From Anaerocolumna sp047777345 (lineage in GTDB: Bacteria > Bacillota > Clostridia > Lachnospirales > Lachnospiraceae): DNA of 64,000 nt. The first letter of the stretch is position 1; each line of letters opens with the position of its first letter. Positions 43,576-53,976 of the stretch are shown in pieces. Position numbers and translations under genes: made by a program. The notes under the pieces are model-generated. The model was not told where the DNA came from, did no database searches, and saw nothing but the letters and a program-made list of their open reading frames with translations. The stretch covers positions 1 through 64,000 of the forward strand of contig JBKEEJ010000016.1 in the NCBI GenBank assembly GCA_047777345.1, written 5' to 3'.

Positions 43576-46245
43576 TTAAATCTGTTTTCCCAGGTGTTCT
43601 AACCGTTCCATAACCTGAGCCATCATATTTGTATATTTTTCCAGTTTTTCCTTTTCTTCGTCAATCTTTGCCTGGGGTGCCTTGCTCATAAACCGTTCGT
43701 TACTTAACAAGCCGTTAACTCGTTTAAGTTCACCTTCCAGTCTTGTCTTTTCTTTCGTAAGACGTTCGATTTCCTTTTCGATATCCACAAGGTCGGCAAA
43801 AGGCATATAAATTGAAGCCTGAGGAATTACCGCCGACACAGAATCCGATGGTATACCGTTTTTATCTTTTTGTATAATTACTTCGGAAGCATATCCTAAA
43901 GAAGCAAAAAATACTTTGCTGTTTTCAAAAACATTTCTCACTTTTTCACTTTCCGATACCACAATTACCGTTGCCTTTTTGCTGGGAGGCACATTCATGT
44001 CCGTACGTACATTGCGGATTCCCTTCACTGCCTCCTTAATTAATTCAACGGCTTCCTCTTCTTTTTCAAATGCCATTTCTTTCCTGTATACCGGCCAGTC
44101 AGAAACCATAATGGATTCGTCTTCCGAAGATTTTCCTTCCATCTCCAGTAAAGTGCAGTAAATCTCTTCTGTTATAAAAGGCATATAAGGATGCAAAAGC
44201 TTTAAGGATGTAATCAGCACCTGTTTTAAAGTCCAGACAGCCCCTGCCTTCGTTTCATCGGTTTCACTGTACAATCTGGGTTTTACCATTTCAATATACC
44301 AGTCACAGAACTCTTCCCAGATAAAATCATAGATTTTCTGAACCGCAATACCCAGTTCAAAATTCTCCATATTATCCGTAACTTCTTTAACCAGTTTGTT
44401 TGCCTTGGATAAAATCCATTTATCCGCATCGGTTAAAGTCTCTGAATCAATGGTATCGCCAACTTTTGCCTTTTCCAAATTCATCATGATAAAACGGGAT
44501 GCGTTCCATACTTTGTTGGCAAAGTTTCTGCTGGCTTCTACCCTTTCCCAGTAAAAACGCATATCATTGCCGGGAGCATTGCCGGTTATTAAAGTAAGTC
44601 TTAACGCGTCAGCTCCGTATTTATCAATAACTTCAAGAGGGTCAATACCATTTCCAAGAGATTTGCTCATCTTACGACCCTGAGAGTCCCTTACCAGGCC
44701 GTGGATTAAAACTTTATGGAAAGGTGCTTTACCGGTATATTCATATCCGGAAAATACCATACGGATAACCCAGAAGAATATAATATCATAACCGGTTACC
44801 AATACATCCGTAGGATAGAAATATTCCAAATCTTCTGTCTTATCCGGCCAGCCTAAGGTTGAAAAAGGCCAAAGGGCAGAACTAAACCAGGTATCCAGAG
44901 TATCCTCATCCTGTTTAAAATGAGTATGACCACATTTCGGACATTTTTCCGGCATTTTTCTCGCAACTACCGTTTCACCGCAATGCTCGCAGTAATAAGC
45001 AGGAATCCGGTGGCCCCACCACAGCTGCCTTGAGATACACCAGTCTTTGATATTGTCCGTCCAGTTAAAGTATATTTTATCAAAACGTTCCGGCACAAAT
45101 TGTACTTCGCCGTTTTTTACCGCTTCAACGGCAGGCTTAATCAGCTCATCCATTCTGACAAACCATTGCTGTTTAATCAAAGGTTCTACTGTTGTTTTGC
45201 ATCTGTCATGAATTCCTACGTTATGAACATGATCTTCCACTTTAACCAACAAGCCTAAATCATCCAGGTCTTTTACAATACGTTTTCTGGCCTCATAACG
45301 GTCAAGGCCCGCATATTTGCCGCCGTTTTCATTAATGGTAGCATCATCGTTCATAATATTAATTTCAGGCAGGTTATGTCTTTTTCCTACCTCAAAGTCG
45401 TTAGGGTCATGGGCCGGCGTAATTTTAACAACACCGGTTCCGAACTCTCTGTCTACATAAGCATCTCCAATAATGGGGATTTCTTTGTTAACCAAAGGAA
45501 GCAGAACTTTTTTACCGATAAGGTGCTTATATCTTTCATCATCCGGATGTACTGCCACGGCAGTATCTCCAAGCATGGTTTCCGGTCTGGTAGTGGCGAT
45601 TATGACAAAATCATCGGTACCTACGATAGGGTATTTTATATGCCAGAAATGTCCGGCCTGTTCCTCATGTTCTACTTCCGCATCGGATATGCTGGTCTGA
45701 CATACGGGACACCAGTTAATGATTCTGGACCCTTTATAAATATAGCCTTTTTCATACAGATGAAGAAATACTTCGGTTACGGCCTTGGAGCATCCTTCAT
45801 CCATAGTAAAACGCTCCCTGTCCCAGTCACAGGAAGAACCTAACTTCTTTAGCTGACTGATAATCCTGCCGCCGTATTCTTCTTTCCATTGCCAGGCACG
45901 TTTTAAAAAACCTTCCCTTCCAAGGCTTTCCTTATCAATGCCTTCCTTTTTTAACTGCTCAATAATTTTTACTTCCGTGGCAATGCTGGCATGGTCCGTG
46001 CCTGGTTGCCACAGTGCGTTGTAGCCTTGCATTCTTTTAAAACGGATTAAAATATCCTGCAAGGTATTGTCCAGAGCATGCCCCATATGAAGCTGACCCG
46101 TTATGTTTGGCGGGGGAATTACAATAGTAAATGGTTTTTTCGTTTTGTCTACTTTGGCATGAAAATATTTTTTGTTCAGCCATTTTTCATATAATCTGCC
46201 TTCAATTTCCTGCGGATTATAATTCTTTGCCAATTCTTTCTGCAT
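43576..46245 (-). CDS. valS: valyl-tRNA synthetase
   Basis: The 889-residue class I synthetase charges tRNA-Val. The HIGH motif is PPPNITGQLHMGHALDN, and KMSKS appears as GRKMSKSLGN. Editing-domain segments (TTRPETMLGDTAVAVHP) and a zinc-ribbon-like CEHCGETVVARKMPEKCPKC are present, as is the C-terminal coiled coil. A T-box leader lies directly upstream and controls it by uncharged tRNA-Val. Confidence 0.97.
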   Translation of the reverse strand: MQKELAKNYNPQEIEGRLYEKWLNKKYFHAKVDKTKKPFTIVIPPPNITGQLHMGHALDNTLQDILIRFKRMQGYNALWQPGTDHASIATEVKIIEQLKKEGIDKESLGREGFLKRAWQWKEEYGGRIISQLKKLGSSCDWDRERFTMDEGCSKAVTEVFLHLYEKGYIYKGSRIINWCPVCQTSISDAEVEHEEQAGHFWHIKYPIVGTDDFVIIATTRPETMLGDTAVAVHPDDERYKHLIGKKVLLPLVNKEIPIIGDAYVDREFGTGVVKITPAHDPNDFEVGKRHNLPEINIMNDDATINENGGKYAGLDRYEARKRIVKDLDDLGLLVKVEDHVHNVGIHDRCKTTVEPLIKQQWFVRMDELIKPAVEAVKNGEVQFVPERFDKIYFNWTDNIKDWCISRQLWWGHRIPAYYCEHCGETVVARKMPEKCPKCGHTHFKQDEDTLDTWFSSALWPFSTLGWPDKTEDLEYFYPTDVLVTGYDIIFFWVIRMVFSGYEYTGKAPFHKVLIHGLVRDSQGRKMSKSLGNGIDPLEVIDKYGADALRLTLITGNAPGNDMRFYWERVEASRNFANKVWNASRFIMMNLEKAKVGDTIDSETLTDADKWILSKANKLVKEVTDNMENFELGIAVQKIYDFIWEEFCDWYIEMVKPRLYSETDETKAGAVWTLKQVLITSLKLLHPYMPFITEEIYCTLLEMEGKSSEDESIMVSDWPVYRKEMAFEKEEEAVELIKEAVKGIRNVRTDMNVPPSKKATVIVVSESEKVRNVFENSKVFFASLGYASEVIIQKDKNGIPSDSVSAVIPQASIYMPFADLVDIEKEIERLTKEKTRLEGELKRVNGLLSNERFMSKAPQAKIDEEKEKLEKYTNMMAQVMERLEHLGKQI

Positions 46246-46387
46246 ATTTCTCTCCTTAACCTTTCATCTTACTTTTATATTAACAATTAGCTTAATTTTA
46301 CATAATTCTCAGGCTTATACAAACAGGAAAGTGACACTTTCCTCTTAAGCATCACACCCATCCTGCCGGATGGCTTTGCTGAATAAT

Positions 46388-46640
46388 AAAAAAGTTCTTC
46401 GCCGAAAAGGACGAAGAACCGTGGTACCACCTTTATTCATGGCAAAAATGCCACCTCTGTGCTGTTAACCAGCTGGCCTGTAACGGGACCACCCGTTATT
46501 TCCTACTGTTATTTCAGAAATCCTGTTCAGGAGCTACCTTCGATAAACATTGCTTAAGATGACCTTTCAGCCGGGAGTCATCCTCTCTGGTAAGATTATT
46601 TATCTACTCCTCTCCATCCCTACATTTATTCCATATGCCG
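46388..46640 (-). promoter_or_regulatory. T-box leader of valS
   Basis: On the minus strand the conserved T-box sequence GGTGGTACCACGG (46431-46419) is followed by a terminator, GTTCTTCG with CGAAGAAC (46419-46394), and a run of T. Upstream lies a long structured Stem I region, including GGATGACTCCC...GGTCATCC and a GGAGTAGAT segment. The likely specifier is a valine codon (a GTA is present in GAAGGTAGC). Uncharged tRNA-Val would stabilise the antiterminator. Confidence 0.9.
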
Positions 46641-46751
46641 TTTTAAAGTGCCATATCTACGCAGGGCATTATATCCTGCTTCTATATAATCATAAGAAAT
46701 GAATCGGAATCTGTCAAGGCTTTTTTACTTTAATAAAGTCTTATTCGCTTC

Positions 46752-47975
46752 TTACAAATATATACCGTAAGACTTAAGCTTTTCTATTACTTCGTCCCGG
46801 TTTTCAGGCCTTTGTTCAATAAATAATTGGATTTTTTTAAGGCCTTTGTCTTTTAGATTATTATTGTACTCAATCCGTTCCCAAAGTTTCTTCCTTCTGT
46901 CTTCAAGTCTGTGACGTACCTCATCCATTTCCTTGCTGTCCACCAGTGCCGTAACCTGATGTAACCAGACTTCCGGATCCTTTAAAACGTAACTTTCCAG
47001 TTTTTTTACCAGCTGTCTTTCATAATATTCCAGTTCTTCCATGTTTTTGCTGTAGTTTTTTTCCTCTTCCTTAGCTTTCTTATACTCTTCCCATAAAGTC
47101 TGAAGCTCCGTATAGCTTTTCACCATATGTTTCTGATAGGCATAATCCAGTTCGTTGGTTTTATTTATATATTTGATTTTTACTTTATTTAACAGTCCAA
47201 TAGCCCGGTTCAGCTTCAATTCTGTGATTTTCATTTCCTTTTGGTTATTTTTTGAATTAATGAATATATAAAAAGCGGCGATTCCGGCCATAACCACGGT
47301 CATTAAAAAGGGCAGCTTCATATTGGACCCTGTGGTATTATCAAGGATGGCAAAAATACCAAACAGGATAAATACCAGAATACAGGTAGTCACAGCAATT
47401 CCTTTCAGATAACTGTGCCTTGCAAGTATTTCTTCCCTCTGGCGCAACAGGGTTTCTTTTTCTGCCTCCAGATATTTCATATCTTTTTTAATGGTATTGT
47501 AATACTCTTCGTTATCCTTCATTTTTTTTAATTCATCCGGAAGGGTATCTTCATACCTGGCTATATTCTTAAACTGGTCATCCGTTATTTTTCTGGCTCT
47601 TTTCTGATAATTAGACCGTTCTTTTGTATAGGCAATAATTTTTTTGGCTGTCTCATTTAACTCTTTCCTGTCTTCATCCGGTATTCGCTCGATTTTCTGC
47701 ATATCGGCCAAATAAGATGTAACCGCCTGATATTCTGTTTTTAATTCCTCCAGCTGTTTGGTTGTTTCTATAATCTGTTCACAGTTATTGGCAATATAAT
47801 TTTCTCTTTCTTCCCTGGAATCAAAATGAATCGCTTCCCTTTGCAATGCCCCCACATTCTTCTCATCCGGGGCAGTTTCTGTGAAACTGCTGTTATCCGT
47901 AAAATTCTCCGTTTTTCCCTTCGTTTTTCTTTTTTTACCTTTCTTTAGGGGAAATATTTTACCTAAAATGTTCAT
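46752..47975 (-). CDS. coiled-coil protein with two membrane segments
   Basis: This protein of about 407 residues has a basic N-terminus (FPLKKGKKRKTKG), a long coiled coil (about residues 60-190), two membrane helices (GIAVTTCILVFILFGIFAI and PFLMTVVMAGIAAFYIFI) and another coiled coil (to about 330). The ATG at 47975 follows GGAGAGAAAGCA. It is the last gene of a four-gene operon. The function is unknown. The coiled coils and membrane anchor suggest an assembly or scaffold role. Confidence 0.65.
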   Translation of the reverse strand: MNILGKIFPLKKGKKRKTKGKTENFTDNSSFTETAPDEKNVGALQREAIHFDSREERENYIANNCEQIIETTKQLEELKTEYQAVTSYLADMQKIERIPDEDRKELNETAKKIIAYTKERSNYQKRARKITDDQFKNIARYEDTLPDELKKMKDNEEYYNTIKKDMKYLEAEKETLLRQREEILARHSYLKGIAVTTCILVFILFGIFAILDNTTGSNMKLPFLMTVVMAGIAAFYIFINSKNNQKEMKITELKLNRAIGLLNKVKIKYINKTNELDYAYQKHMVKSYTELQTLWEEYKKAKEEEKNYSKNMEELEYYERQLVKKLESYVLKDPEVWLHQVTALVDSKEMDEVRHRLEDRRKKLWERIEYNNNLKDKGLKKIQLFIEQRPENRDEVIEKLKSYGIYL

Positions 47976-47989
47976 TGCTTTCTCTCCTA

Positions 47990-48820
47990 TTATGAATTTT
48001 CTTTCCGGTATTCCTGTTTCCACTGACTGATTATTTTCCCTGCCAAATCATAAAAAGGAACCTTACTGTCCTTTTCCTCCCGAAGCTTGGTTATAACCTG
48101 ATAATCTTCCGAAGCCTCGGCCTCTTCATATAAATTGTTTACTTCATTTTGAAGTTTACCAAGATATTCCGGTTCCACACCGTAATTCATAGCTTCTTTC
48201 TTAAGTCTCTCTTCCTGTTTGCTTAAAATAAGAGAGCAAAAATACTCTTTTAAGGATTCTTTGTTATGGCCTCTTTCGTAAGCTTCCTTAAACCAGTCTG
48301 CCGCAATTCCAGGGCCTTCTGTATGTGCCTGTGCCACTGCCAGATTGTGAAGCAAAGCCCCATAAGATCTGTTATCGATTCCTGCTGCTTCGGGACTTGA
48401 GAGTATTTCCTCATACTGAATCTGGGCAGCTCTGAACTGTCTATATTTCATAAAATTATCCGCTTTCTTTTTCCTTTTTTCAAAAGGAGTCAAATGTATG
48501 TATTCATTCATAACATACAGTAACCTTCTGATTTCGGTTTCAGTATAATAATCCGAGCTTTTCAGAATACACACTACATAATCTTTTAAGCCTGCCTTAC
48601 TCTCTAGCAGGGAATGTAACTTGTCCCCGGTTTCCTTAAGACCCAATTCGTCCTGAATCCATTTAACCAAATCCGGGCTAAACATATCTTCCTGGATAAT
48701 TTCAATATTGTTGTAAATATAATAACACAGTTCTTCTACCGAATATACATAGGTATCCGTCAGTTTAAAGTGGTAGGGATGCTTTGCCTGCTTACCGTTA
48801 CAAACAATTAATTTTCCCAT
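47990..48820 (-). CDS. helical TPR-like protein in the DUF5717-type operon
   Basis: The 276-residue soluble protein begins GKLIVCNGKQAKHPYHF. A region with TPR-like repeats follows (KYRQFRAAQIQYEEIL, SYGALLHNLAVAQAHTEG, AADWFKEAYERGHNKES), then a helical C-terminus. GAGGAGAATGTT precedes the ATG. It lies 14 bases before the coiled-coil gene and 38 bases after the Hsp70-like gene. It probably binds one of them, but nothing in the sequence names its function. Confidence 0.6.
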   Translation of the reverse strand: MGKLIVCNGKQAKHPYHFKLTDTYVYSVEELCYYIYNNIEIIQEDMFSPDLVKWIQDELGLKETGDKLHSLLESKAGLKDYVVCILKSSDYYTETEIRRLLYVMNEYIHLTPFEKRKKKADNFMKYRQFRAAQIQYEEILSSPEAAGIDNRSYGALLHNLAVAQAHTEGPGIAADWFKEAYERGHNKESLKEYFCSLILSKQEERLKKEAMNYGVEPEYLGKLQNEVNNLYEEAEASEDYQVITKLREEKDSKVPFYDLAGKIISQWKQEYRKENS

Positions 48821-48858
48821 AACATTCTCCTCTAAAAATCTATGTTAACCCTGAAATC

Positions 48859-50127
48859 CTAAAAAGTAATCTTCTTTTCCCACTGTCGTTCAGAGGAAGG
48901 ATAAAATTTTCCAAATCCCTTATCCTTAACGGTAATGACTGCCGTGTTTTTATTAAGAAACTCAATTTTTACTTCAATCCTGGTAGTTTTGTTGGGCCTT
49001 ACCGGCAAGCCTTCCAAAGGCACCTGATAGGTTTGGGTTTCATGTTTTAAAAGATCCTGCCGGAATATGGTCAATACGTTAATATCATCCAATATGAAAT
49101 CTACCTTGTCCTTGGCATCATACCAGCAGGTACCTGCCCTGGCCAAAATCACTTCCGCCGGTTTTCCACCGTAAAATCCGTTAAGATAAAAAGTACTGGT
49201 AATCATCTCACTTCCCAAAAGCAAAAAACTTTTAAGCCTTCCTTCACCGGCCAATTCTCTTGCCGCATAACAGGCTCCTTTCACATAAAGGTTCTGCCCC
49301 TTAAATACTCTTCTTCCGATACATAATTCTTTTAATACATTATCCGCCCAGTCTCCGGCAAAACCACTGCCGGTAACATACAGGGTGGATATAATTTGCT
49401 TATAAAGAACCTCGTTGGCCAGATTTGAAAATAAATACTCTGCCTTATCCTTCTCTATTAATTCTTCCAAAATCTTTGGGTTTAATATATCCTGAAAGTT
49501 TTTTTCCGTTATTCCAACCGTGTTGGGCTTAACTCTGCGATCAATGGTTATTTGCTGATAAATCAGTCCTTCCTCGTCAAAATCAAAAAGTCCCACGTCG
49601 TTAAGCCACAGTTCTTTTTTCTGATTTAAAGCATAATACTGATAGCTCTGGGAATGGCTTTGCACCAGGGCACGGTCTCTGCCGATACCAAGACCGGCCA
49701 GGGCTTCGTAAATTCCGGACATCAGTTGCTCATCCGGATTTTTTACCGTAACAACCAGTTTTAAAATACTGTTTGAGGGAAAATAAATCTTTAACAACTG
49801 GAGACTTTTCCGAAAAAATTTCTCCAGCAAGGCAACCGGCCGGAATGGGACTCCGTATATCAGGGTTTCTTTTCCGGTTTTTAGTTTATTCAGCAAATTG
49901 TCAATAAGAACCCCCTCGCCCCTTTCATTCATGAGGCAGGCTTCTTCCCCATAGACCCATTCCTTTGTTTTTTCTTTAACACCCAGTACGGTCGGTATTA
50001 AATATTTGGTTTTATCCGAAGTGACACAAATAGATTCCGGTTCATATGTTTTCGGATTAAAGTAGCATATCTGAGAAGCTGTATTATTTAAATCGTACCC
50101 CACAATAAGGCTTCTTTGGTCTATCAT
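48859..50127 (-). CDS. Hsp70/actin-fold ATPase-like protein (DUF5716-like)
   Basis: This 422-residue protein has elements of the actin/Hsp70 ATPase fold: an N-terminal phosphate-1-like GYDLNNTASQI, a Hsp70-like YLIPTVLGV with VYGEEA, a middle segment VQSHSQSYQYYALN, a phosphate-2-like DVGLFDFDEEG, and an adenosine-type YVTGSGFAGDW followed by NLYVKGACYAAREL. It lacks a Hsp70 substrate-binding domain. GGAGGAATGAGG precedes the ATG. I believe this is the DUF5716 family, but the label needs a profile search. Confidence 0.6.
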   Translation of the reverse strand: MIDQRSLIVGYDLNNTASQICYFNPKTYEPESICVTSDKTKYLIPTVLGVKEKTKEWVYGEEACLMNERGEGVLIDNLLNKLKTGKETLIYGVPFRPVALLEKFFRKSLQLLKIYFPSNSILKLVVTVKNPDEQLMSGIYEALAGLGIGRDRALVQSHSQSYQYYALNQKKELWLNDVGLFDFDEEGLIYQQITIDRRVKPNTVGITEKNFQDILNPKILEELIEKDKAEYLFSNLANEVLYKQIISTLYVTGSGFAGDWADNVLKELCIGRRVFKGQNLYVKGACYAARELAGEGRLKSFLLLGSEMITSTFYLNGFYGGKPAEVILARAGTCWYDAKDKVDFILDDINVLTIFRQDLLKHETQTYQVPLEGLPVRPNKTTRIEVKIEFLNKNTAVITVKDKGFGKFYPSSERQWEKKITF

Positions 50128-50213
50128 ATATTACCTCATTCCTCCGCTTGTACCGCCTCTAATTCTTCTCATTTAAATTACCTTCCATCTCCTTTAAAAG
50201 GTAGCTTGTTCTA

Positions 50214-53200
50214 TTACAGCAAATGAAACACCTTATCGGTTACATATTTTGTCTTATAATAAAAGCTTAAGCTTTCCAGTAAAGTTTCGTCATCCTGTTC
50301 TTCCAGAGCGGCCAGCATAAAATTCAGATGGTTATATCGGGTATCCTCATTTGATTTTTCGTAATCATTAAGCTCTAAATTAACACTTTCTGTAACTGAA
50401 ATCTGTCCTTTTGTGTCTTCTTCCGTTATATAGTACTGAATGTTTTCATTATGGAAAAGAAGGAATTCCTTGATATGGATACCCATATAGACATTCTGCA
50501 TTTCTTCTGAAATAAAATCATCCGTGTCGTTTCCATCCAGCCGATAATGAATCATTACTTTGTGGGAAGGATTCGTAATGTACTCCACATAGGTAGTGTC
50601 TTTGATACGGGAGGGAAGAGTTAAAAAGCCCTGAAACTTTTTATAAAAAGGAAGAATAAGACCTTTTCGTATCATTTTGTGCAGATTATAATCCACAAAT
50701 TCTTTTTCTTCCTCACTAAGACATTCTTCTTCGGACAAATCTTTTAACAGAGCCAGCATACAGACTTCATTCTCCTCATAGGCAAGCTCCCGTTTCATAA
50801 TCGCAAACAGTTCCGGCTGAACTACCCGACCTTTAACCAGGTATTGATATGCATGATAGGATAAAAACGCCCGAATCAGCTTATGATTTGTTCCCTTTTT
50901 ATAATAGCTTAAGAATACGGACAGGGAATTGGTTATGTAACTTTGGGCAAACAGCATCTGAGCCAGTAACCGTTCTTCCATATCTGTCGAATCTATCTCA
51001 AAACCGGTGGCCGCCATCCAGATCTGATACATTTCCCCTGTGGTACCATTATAGTTTTTCACCAGATATTCAAGTATTTCCTGGTTAAATTTTCCCGCTT
51101 TAAAAATATAAAAAGCAAGGCTTTCCAGTATGTCCTCATTTTCCTCCGTATTATTTTGCAGCAAAGCAGTGCATAATTTCACTAAATGATTTACGGATAC
51201 CCCTTTAAATCCAAAATTTTTTAAGGCCACAATTGCCTTATCATAAAGATCACGTATAATAAATAATTCAATTACTTTTACCCTGTCATTTCTGGCAAGA
51301 CCGGATACATCAATTTTATGGAGATAGTTTTCCAAAAGATCTCCTTCAAAATTGTTATAATAGTAGTAAATCAAATCCAGAACAACTCTGTTATAATAGT
51401 CACTGTTTAAACCCTGTATATTCAATATCTGTCTTCTTATGTCAACAGATACAGGGTCAAAATCCATATAATTCTGAATTTTTTCTGACAAATTCAGTAA
51501 AACTGCCGGATGTGTTACTTTTAAATCATAGCATGCATTAATGTAATACTCCCATTTCATCAGTTTATTTATAACATATTCTACCGTAGCGGCATATCGG
51601 TTGCCCAAATCATCAACCAGAAAAATTTGCGCGTTTTCCGTATAAATATCTACGTATGCCGTACCACTGTTAAAAGGAGTACATGCTTCCTCCTGCATTT
51701 CCTTATGTACAACAATAACCCCTTTCATATTAGGGTTGTTGCAAATAATTTCATGCTTAAACATAACATATGGCAAATCTTTAGCCACTTCCGGCGTCAG
51801 AGACTTTGGATTTATAAATTCTTCATACAGCAGTGCAAGGTTGGAATTAATATTATGGGCCGCAAGCTGCCTATAGACAAACTGTTCCATCCGTTTTAAA
51901 TAGGAATGATACATGTCAGGTATACTTTCTTTATGCTTTACAATATAAGCATAGAGAAAAGCTTTTTTACGGTCATTTAAACTGCTGTTATAAACAAAAT
52001 ACAAAAGTATCTGGGATGGAAGTACCGTATCCGGACTTTCACTGACGGTATACATATAGTATTCGTACAGCTCCGTTATCCGCAGCTGTTCTTCCACTCC
52101 TTTCTGATACCAATAAAAGTACCTGGCGCTTCTTTGCTGTCCTTTAATCAAATGACTGCAAACAGCAGTGAGTATTTCTTTATTCTGATATTTTGAATAC
52201 AGTTTTTTAAGGCAGTGATAAACCATTCTGCTAAAAAACTTTCTTTTTCCGGCAAGATACGCATACTGAAGTGCCGCCTCTTTTTCTATATAATCGTTTT
52301 TTATTCCCCAATTTAATATCTGCAGTTCAAATTCCTGCAGTTCATGGAGCAGGGAAGGTTCTTCATTATATATGGAGGCTGCTTCAAAATACAAAATAGG
52401 GCTTCGGCATCCGTTCTTATACTGCTTTTTTATCTCCTCTAATTTCAGGGTTTTATCTGAATCAAACTTTTTGTCAGTATATAACAGTAACCACAGTAAT
52501 TTCCAGTTATGGTTGTCACTTTCATAATAGCCATAGATTGTATTTAGCGCTTCCGTTATGGATATATCATCCTTGTTCATAAGTGCCTGAAGGTACAAAT
52601 ACCCGCAGTAAAGCAAATCATTGTGATTTTGTGGTTCTACCGTCTTGGCATAAGCAGTTAAACCTTCTCTTGCTTTATCATTATCTCCCGATATGATAAA
52701 AAGATGGATGCAAAGCAGCTGATAATAATCCTCATTTTTTGTATCCAAAATTTTTAACTGCTCCAGCAGAGCTTCTGTATTATTTACATACTCGATAAGA
52801 GGAATACGATTCATTCGAAACTTTAAATAATTGTCTGTAATTTTATACAGACACTGTTTTACTTTTCCATATTCCGCATTACTTTCTTTATTCTCTATGG
52901 TTTTATGGCAGTTTACTTCCACTGCTATTGTCTTATAAGGCGAGGTTAAATAGATTCTTCCGAAATTATTGCCGGGACGCATGGCAGACGAATCTAATAC
53001 AAATTCCAAAGGATAAGTATTTCCAACAAAGTTATCAGCCCAGATAATTTTGTGCTCGGGTACTAAAAAAGCCCCATCCGTGCTCACACTGATTTTGGCA
53101 TATCCCCAATTATCCTTGCTTAGGGTAATTTTATCTGCCATACTTTCACTGCCGATTTCATAATGGAGGCTTTTCTTATCAACAGTTATATTTACAGGAA

Positions 53201-53774
53201 TTTTCTTGCGGACTGCGATTAAAAATTCTTCCATAGCCTGGTGTACGGACCTGCTTTTCATAATATTTTGGTATAAAAGCAGGTATTTTGCGTCCTGATG
53301 GATTAAGATTTCTTTAAACTCCTGGGATTTAAAAAGCTTAATTGCCTGAACAGGATCCGCCTTGGCAAGATTGGTAAAATTAATCAGGTCCTTTATTTTG
53401 CCAATGGAGGAATTAAAATATGGAGCTTCTATGTTAACGGTAAAAGGTAAAAGTATTTCTCCGCAGTCACTTACAATACCGATTTCTCCTTTAACCGACT
53501 CCCTCGGATTCATATTTTCGCCGATAAAAGTATACTTTATTTCATTTTCCCGTTCTGTAAAGCTGGTTTTTTCCAGTCGAAACAGTTCGTTGGAAGAGTA
53601 AAGAACTCCTTTCATCGGTATGTTTTCGCTGTTTTTTATGATAAAACTGCCGCTGTAATTCTTTCCCGCATCAACCGATATAACCAGTTCCTCCTCTGAC
53701 AACAGGATATCAGGCGTTTCAAATTCAAAAACACCTTTCGCTAACCGTTCCACTTTTTCTTTCAATCTTTCCAC
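50214..53774 (-). CDS. 1186-residue solenoid protein (DUF5717-like)
   Basis: This very large soluble protein has N-terminal beta-rich regions (LVISVDAGKNYSGSFIIKN; a second, Ig-like stretch near residues 200-290 with DNWGYAKISVSTDGAFLVPEH), then some 800 residues of tandem helical hairpins. The start is GTG at 53774, with a weak ribosome binding site. It heads the operon with the Hsp70-like gene 86 bases downstream. The pattern resembles DUF5717 proteins of Lachnospiraceae. No signal peptide is present. Confidence 0.6.
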   Translation of the reverse strand: MERLKEKVERLAKGVFEFETPDILLSEEELVISVDAGKNYSGSFIIKNSENIPMKGVLYSSNELFRLEKTSFTERENEIKYTFIGENMNPRESVKGEIGIVSDCGEILLPFTVNIEAPYFNSSIGKIKDLINFTNLAKADPVQAIKLFKSQEFKEILIHQDAKYLLLYQNIMKSRSVHQAMEEFLIAVRKKIPVNITVDKKSLHYEIGSESMADKITLSKDNWGYAKISVSTDGAFLVPEHKIIWADNFVGNTYPLEFVLDSSAMRPGNNFGRIYLTSPYKTIAVEVNCHKTIENKESNAEYGKVKQCLYKITDNYLKFRMNRIPLIEYVNNTEALLEQLKILDTKNEDYYQLLCIHLFIISGDNDKAREGLTAYAKTVEPQNHNDLLYCGYLYLQALMNKDDISITEALNTIYGYYESDNHNWKLLWLLLYTDKKFDSDKTLKLEEIKKQYKNGCRSPILYFEAASIYNEEPSLLHELQEFELQILNWGIKNDYIEKEAALQYAYLAGKRKFFSRMVYHCLKKLYSKYQNKEILTAVCSHLIKGQQRSARYFYWYQKGVEEQLRITELYEYYMYTVSESPDTVLPSQILLYFVYNSSLNDRKKAFLYAYIVKHKESIPDMYHSYLKRMEQFVYRQLAAHNINSNLALLYEEFINPKSLTPEVAKDLPYVMFKHEIICNNPNMKGVIVVHKEMQEEACTPFNSGTAYVDIYTENAQIFLVDDLGNRYAATVEYVINKLMKWEYYINACYDLKVTHPAVLLNLSEKIQNYMDFDPVSVDIRRQILNIQGLNSDYYNRVVLDLIYYYYNNFEGDLLENYLHKIDVSGLARNDRVKVIELFIIRDLYDKAIVALKNFGFKGVSVNHLVKLCTALLQNNTEENEDILESLAFYIFKAGKFNQEILEYLVKNYNGTTGEMYQIWMAATGFEIDSTDMEERLLAQMLFAQSYITNSLSVFLSYYKKGTNHKLIRAFLSYHAYQYLVKGRVVQPELFAIMKRELAYEENEVCMLALLKDLSEEECLSEEEKEFVDYNLHKMIRKGLILPFYKKFQGFLTLPSRIKDTTYVEYITNPSHKVMIHYRLDGNDTDDFISEEMQNVYMGIHIKEFLLFHNENIQYYITEEDTKGQISVTESVNLELNDYEKSNEDTRYNHLNFMLAALEEQDDETLLESLSFYYKTKYVTDKVFHLL

Positions 53775-53788
53775 CCCAAGCTTTGGAT

Positions 53789-53824
53789 ATTGTAATTTCT
53801 ATTGTAATTTCTATTGTAATTTCT
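53789..53824. repeat. tandem 12-base repeat
   Basis: ATTGTAATTTCT is repeated three times without interruption (53789-53800, 53801-53812, 53813-53824), followed by a partial unit. It sits 15-50 bases upstream of the GTG of the 1186-residue gene, where repeat-number change could alter transcription or translation. Confidence 0.85.
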
Positions 53825-53976
53825 ATTCTAATATCTTTTTATATGGCCGTGTATTTTCCGATTCTATGTTGCATTTTTTCCTATTTAAATTATAATAATT
53901 ATAACACTTATCGACATACTTAAGCAATAGCATTAAAAGCAAGGTAATTGAAATCCTAACCAGGAAGGAAAGGCAT

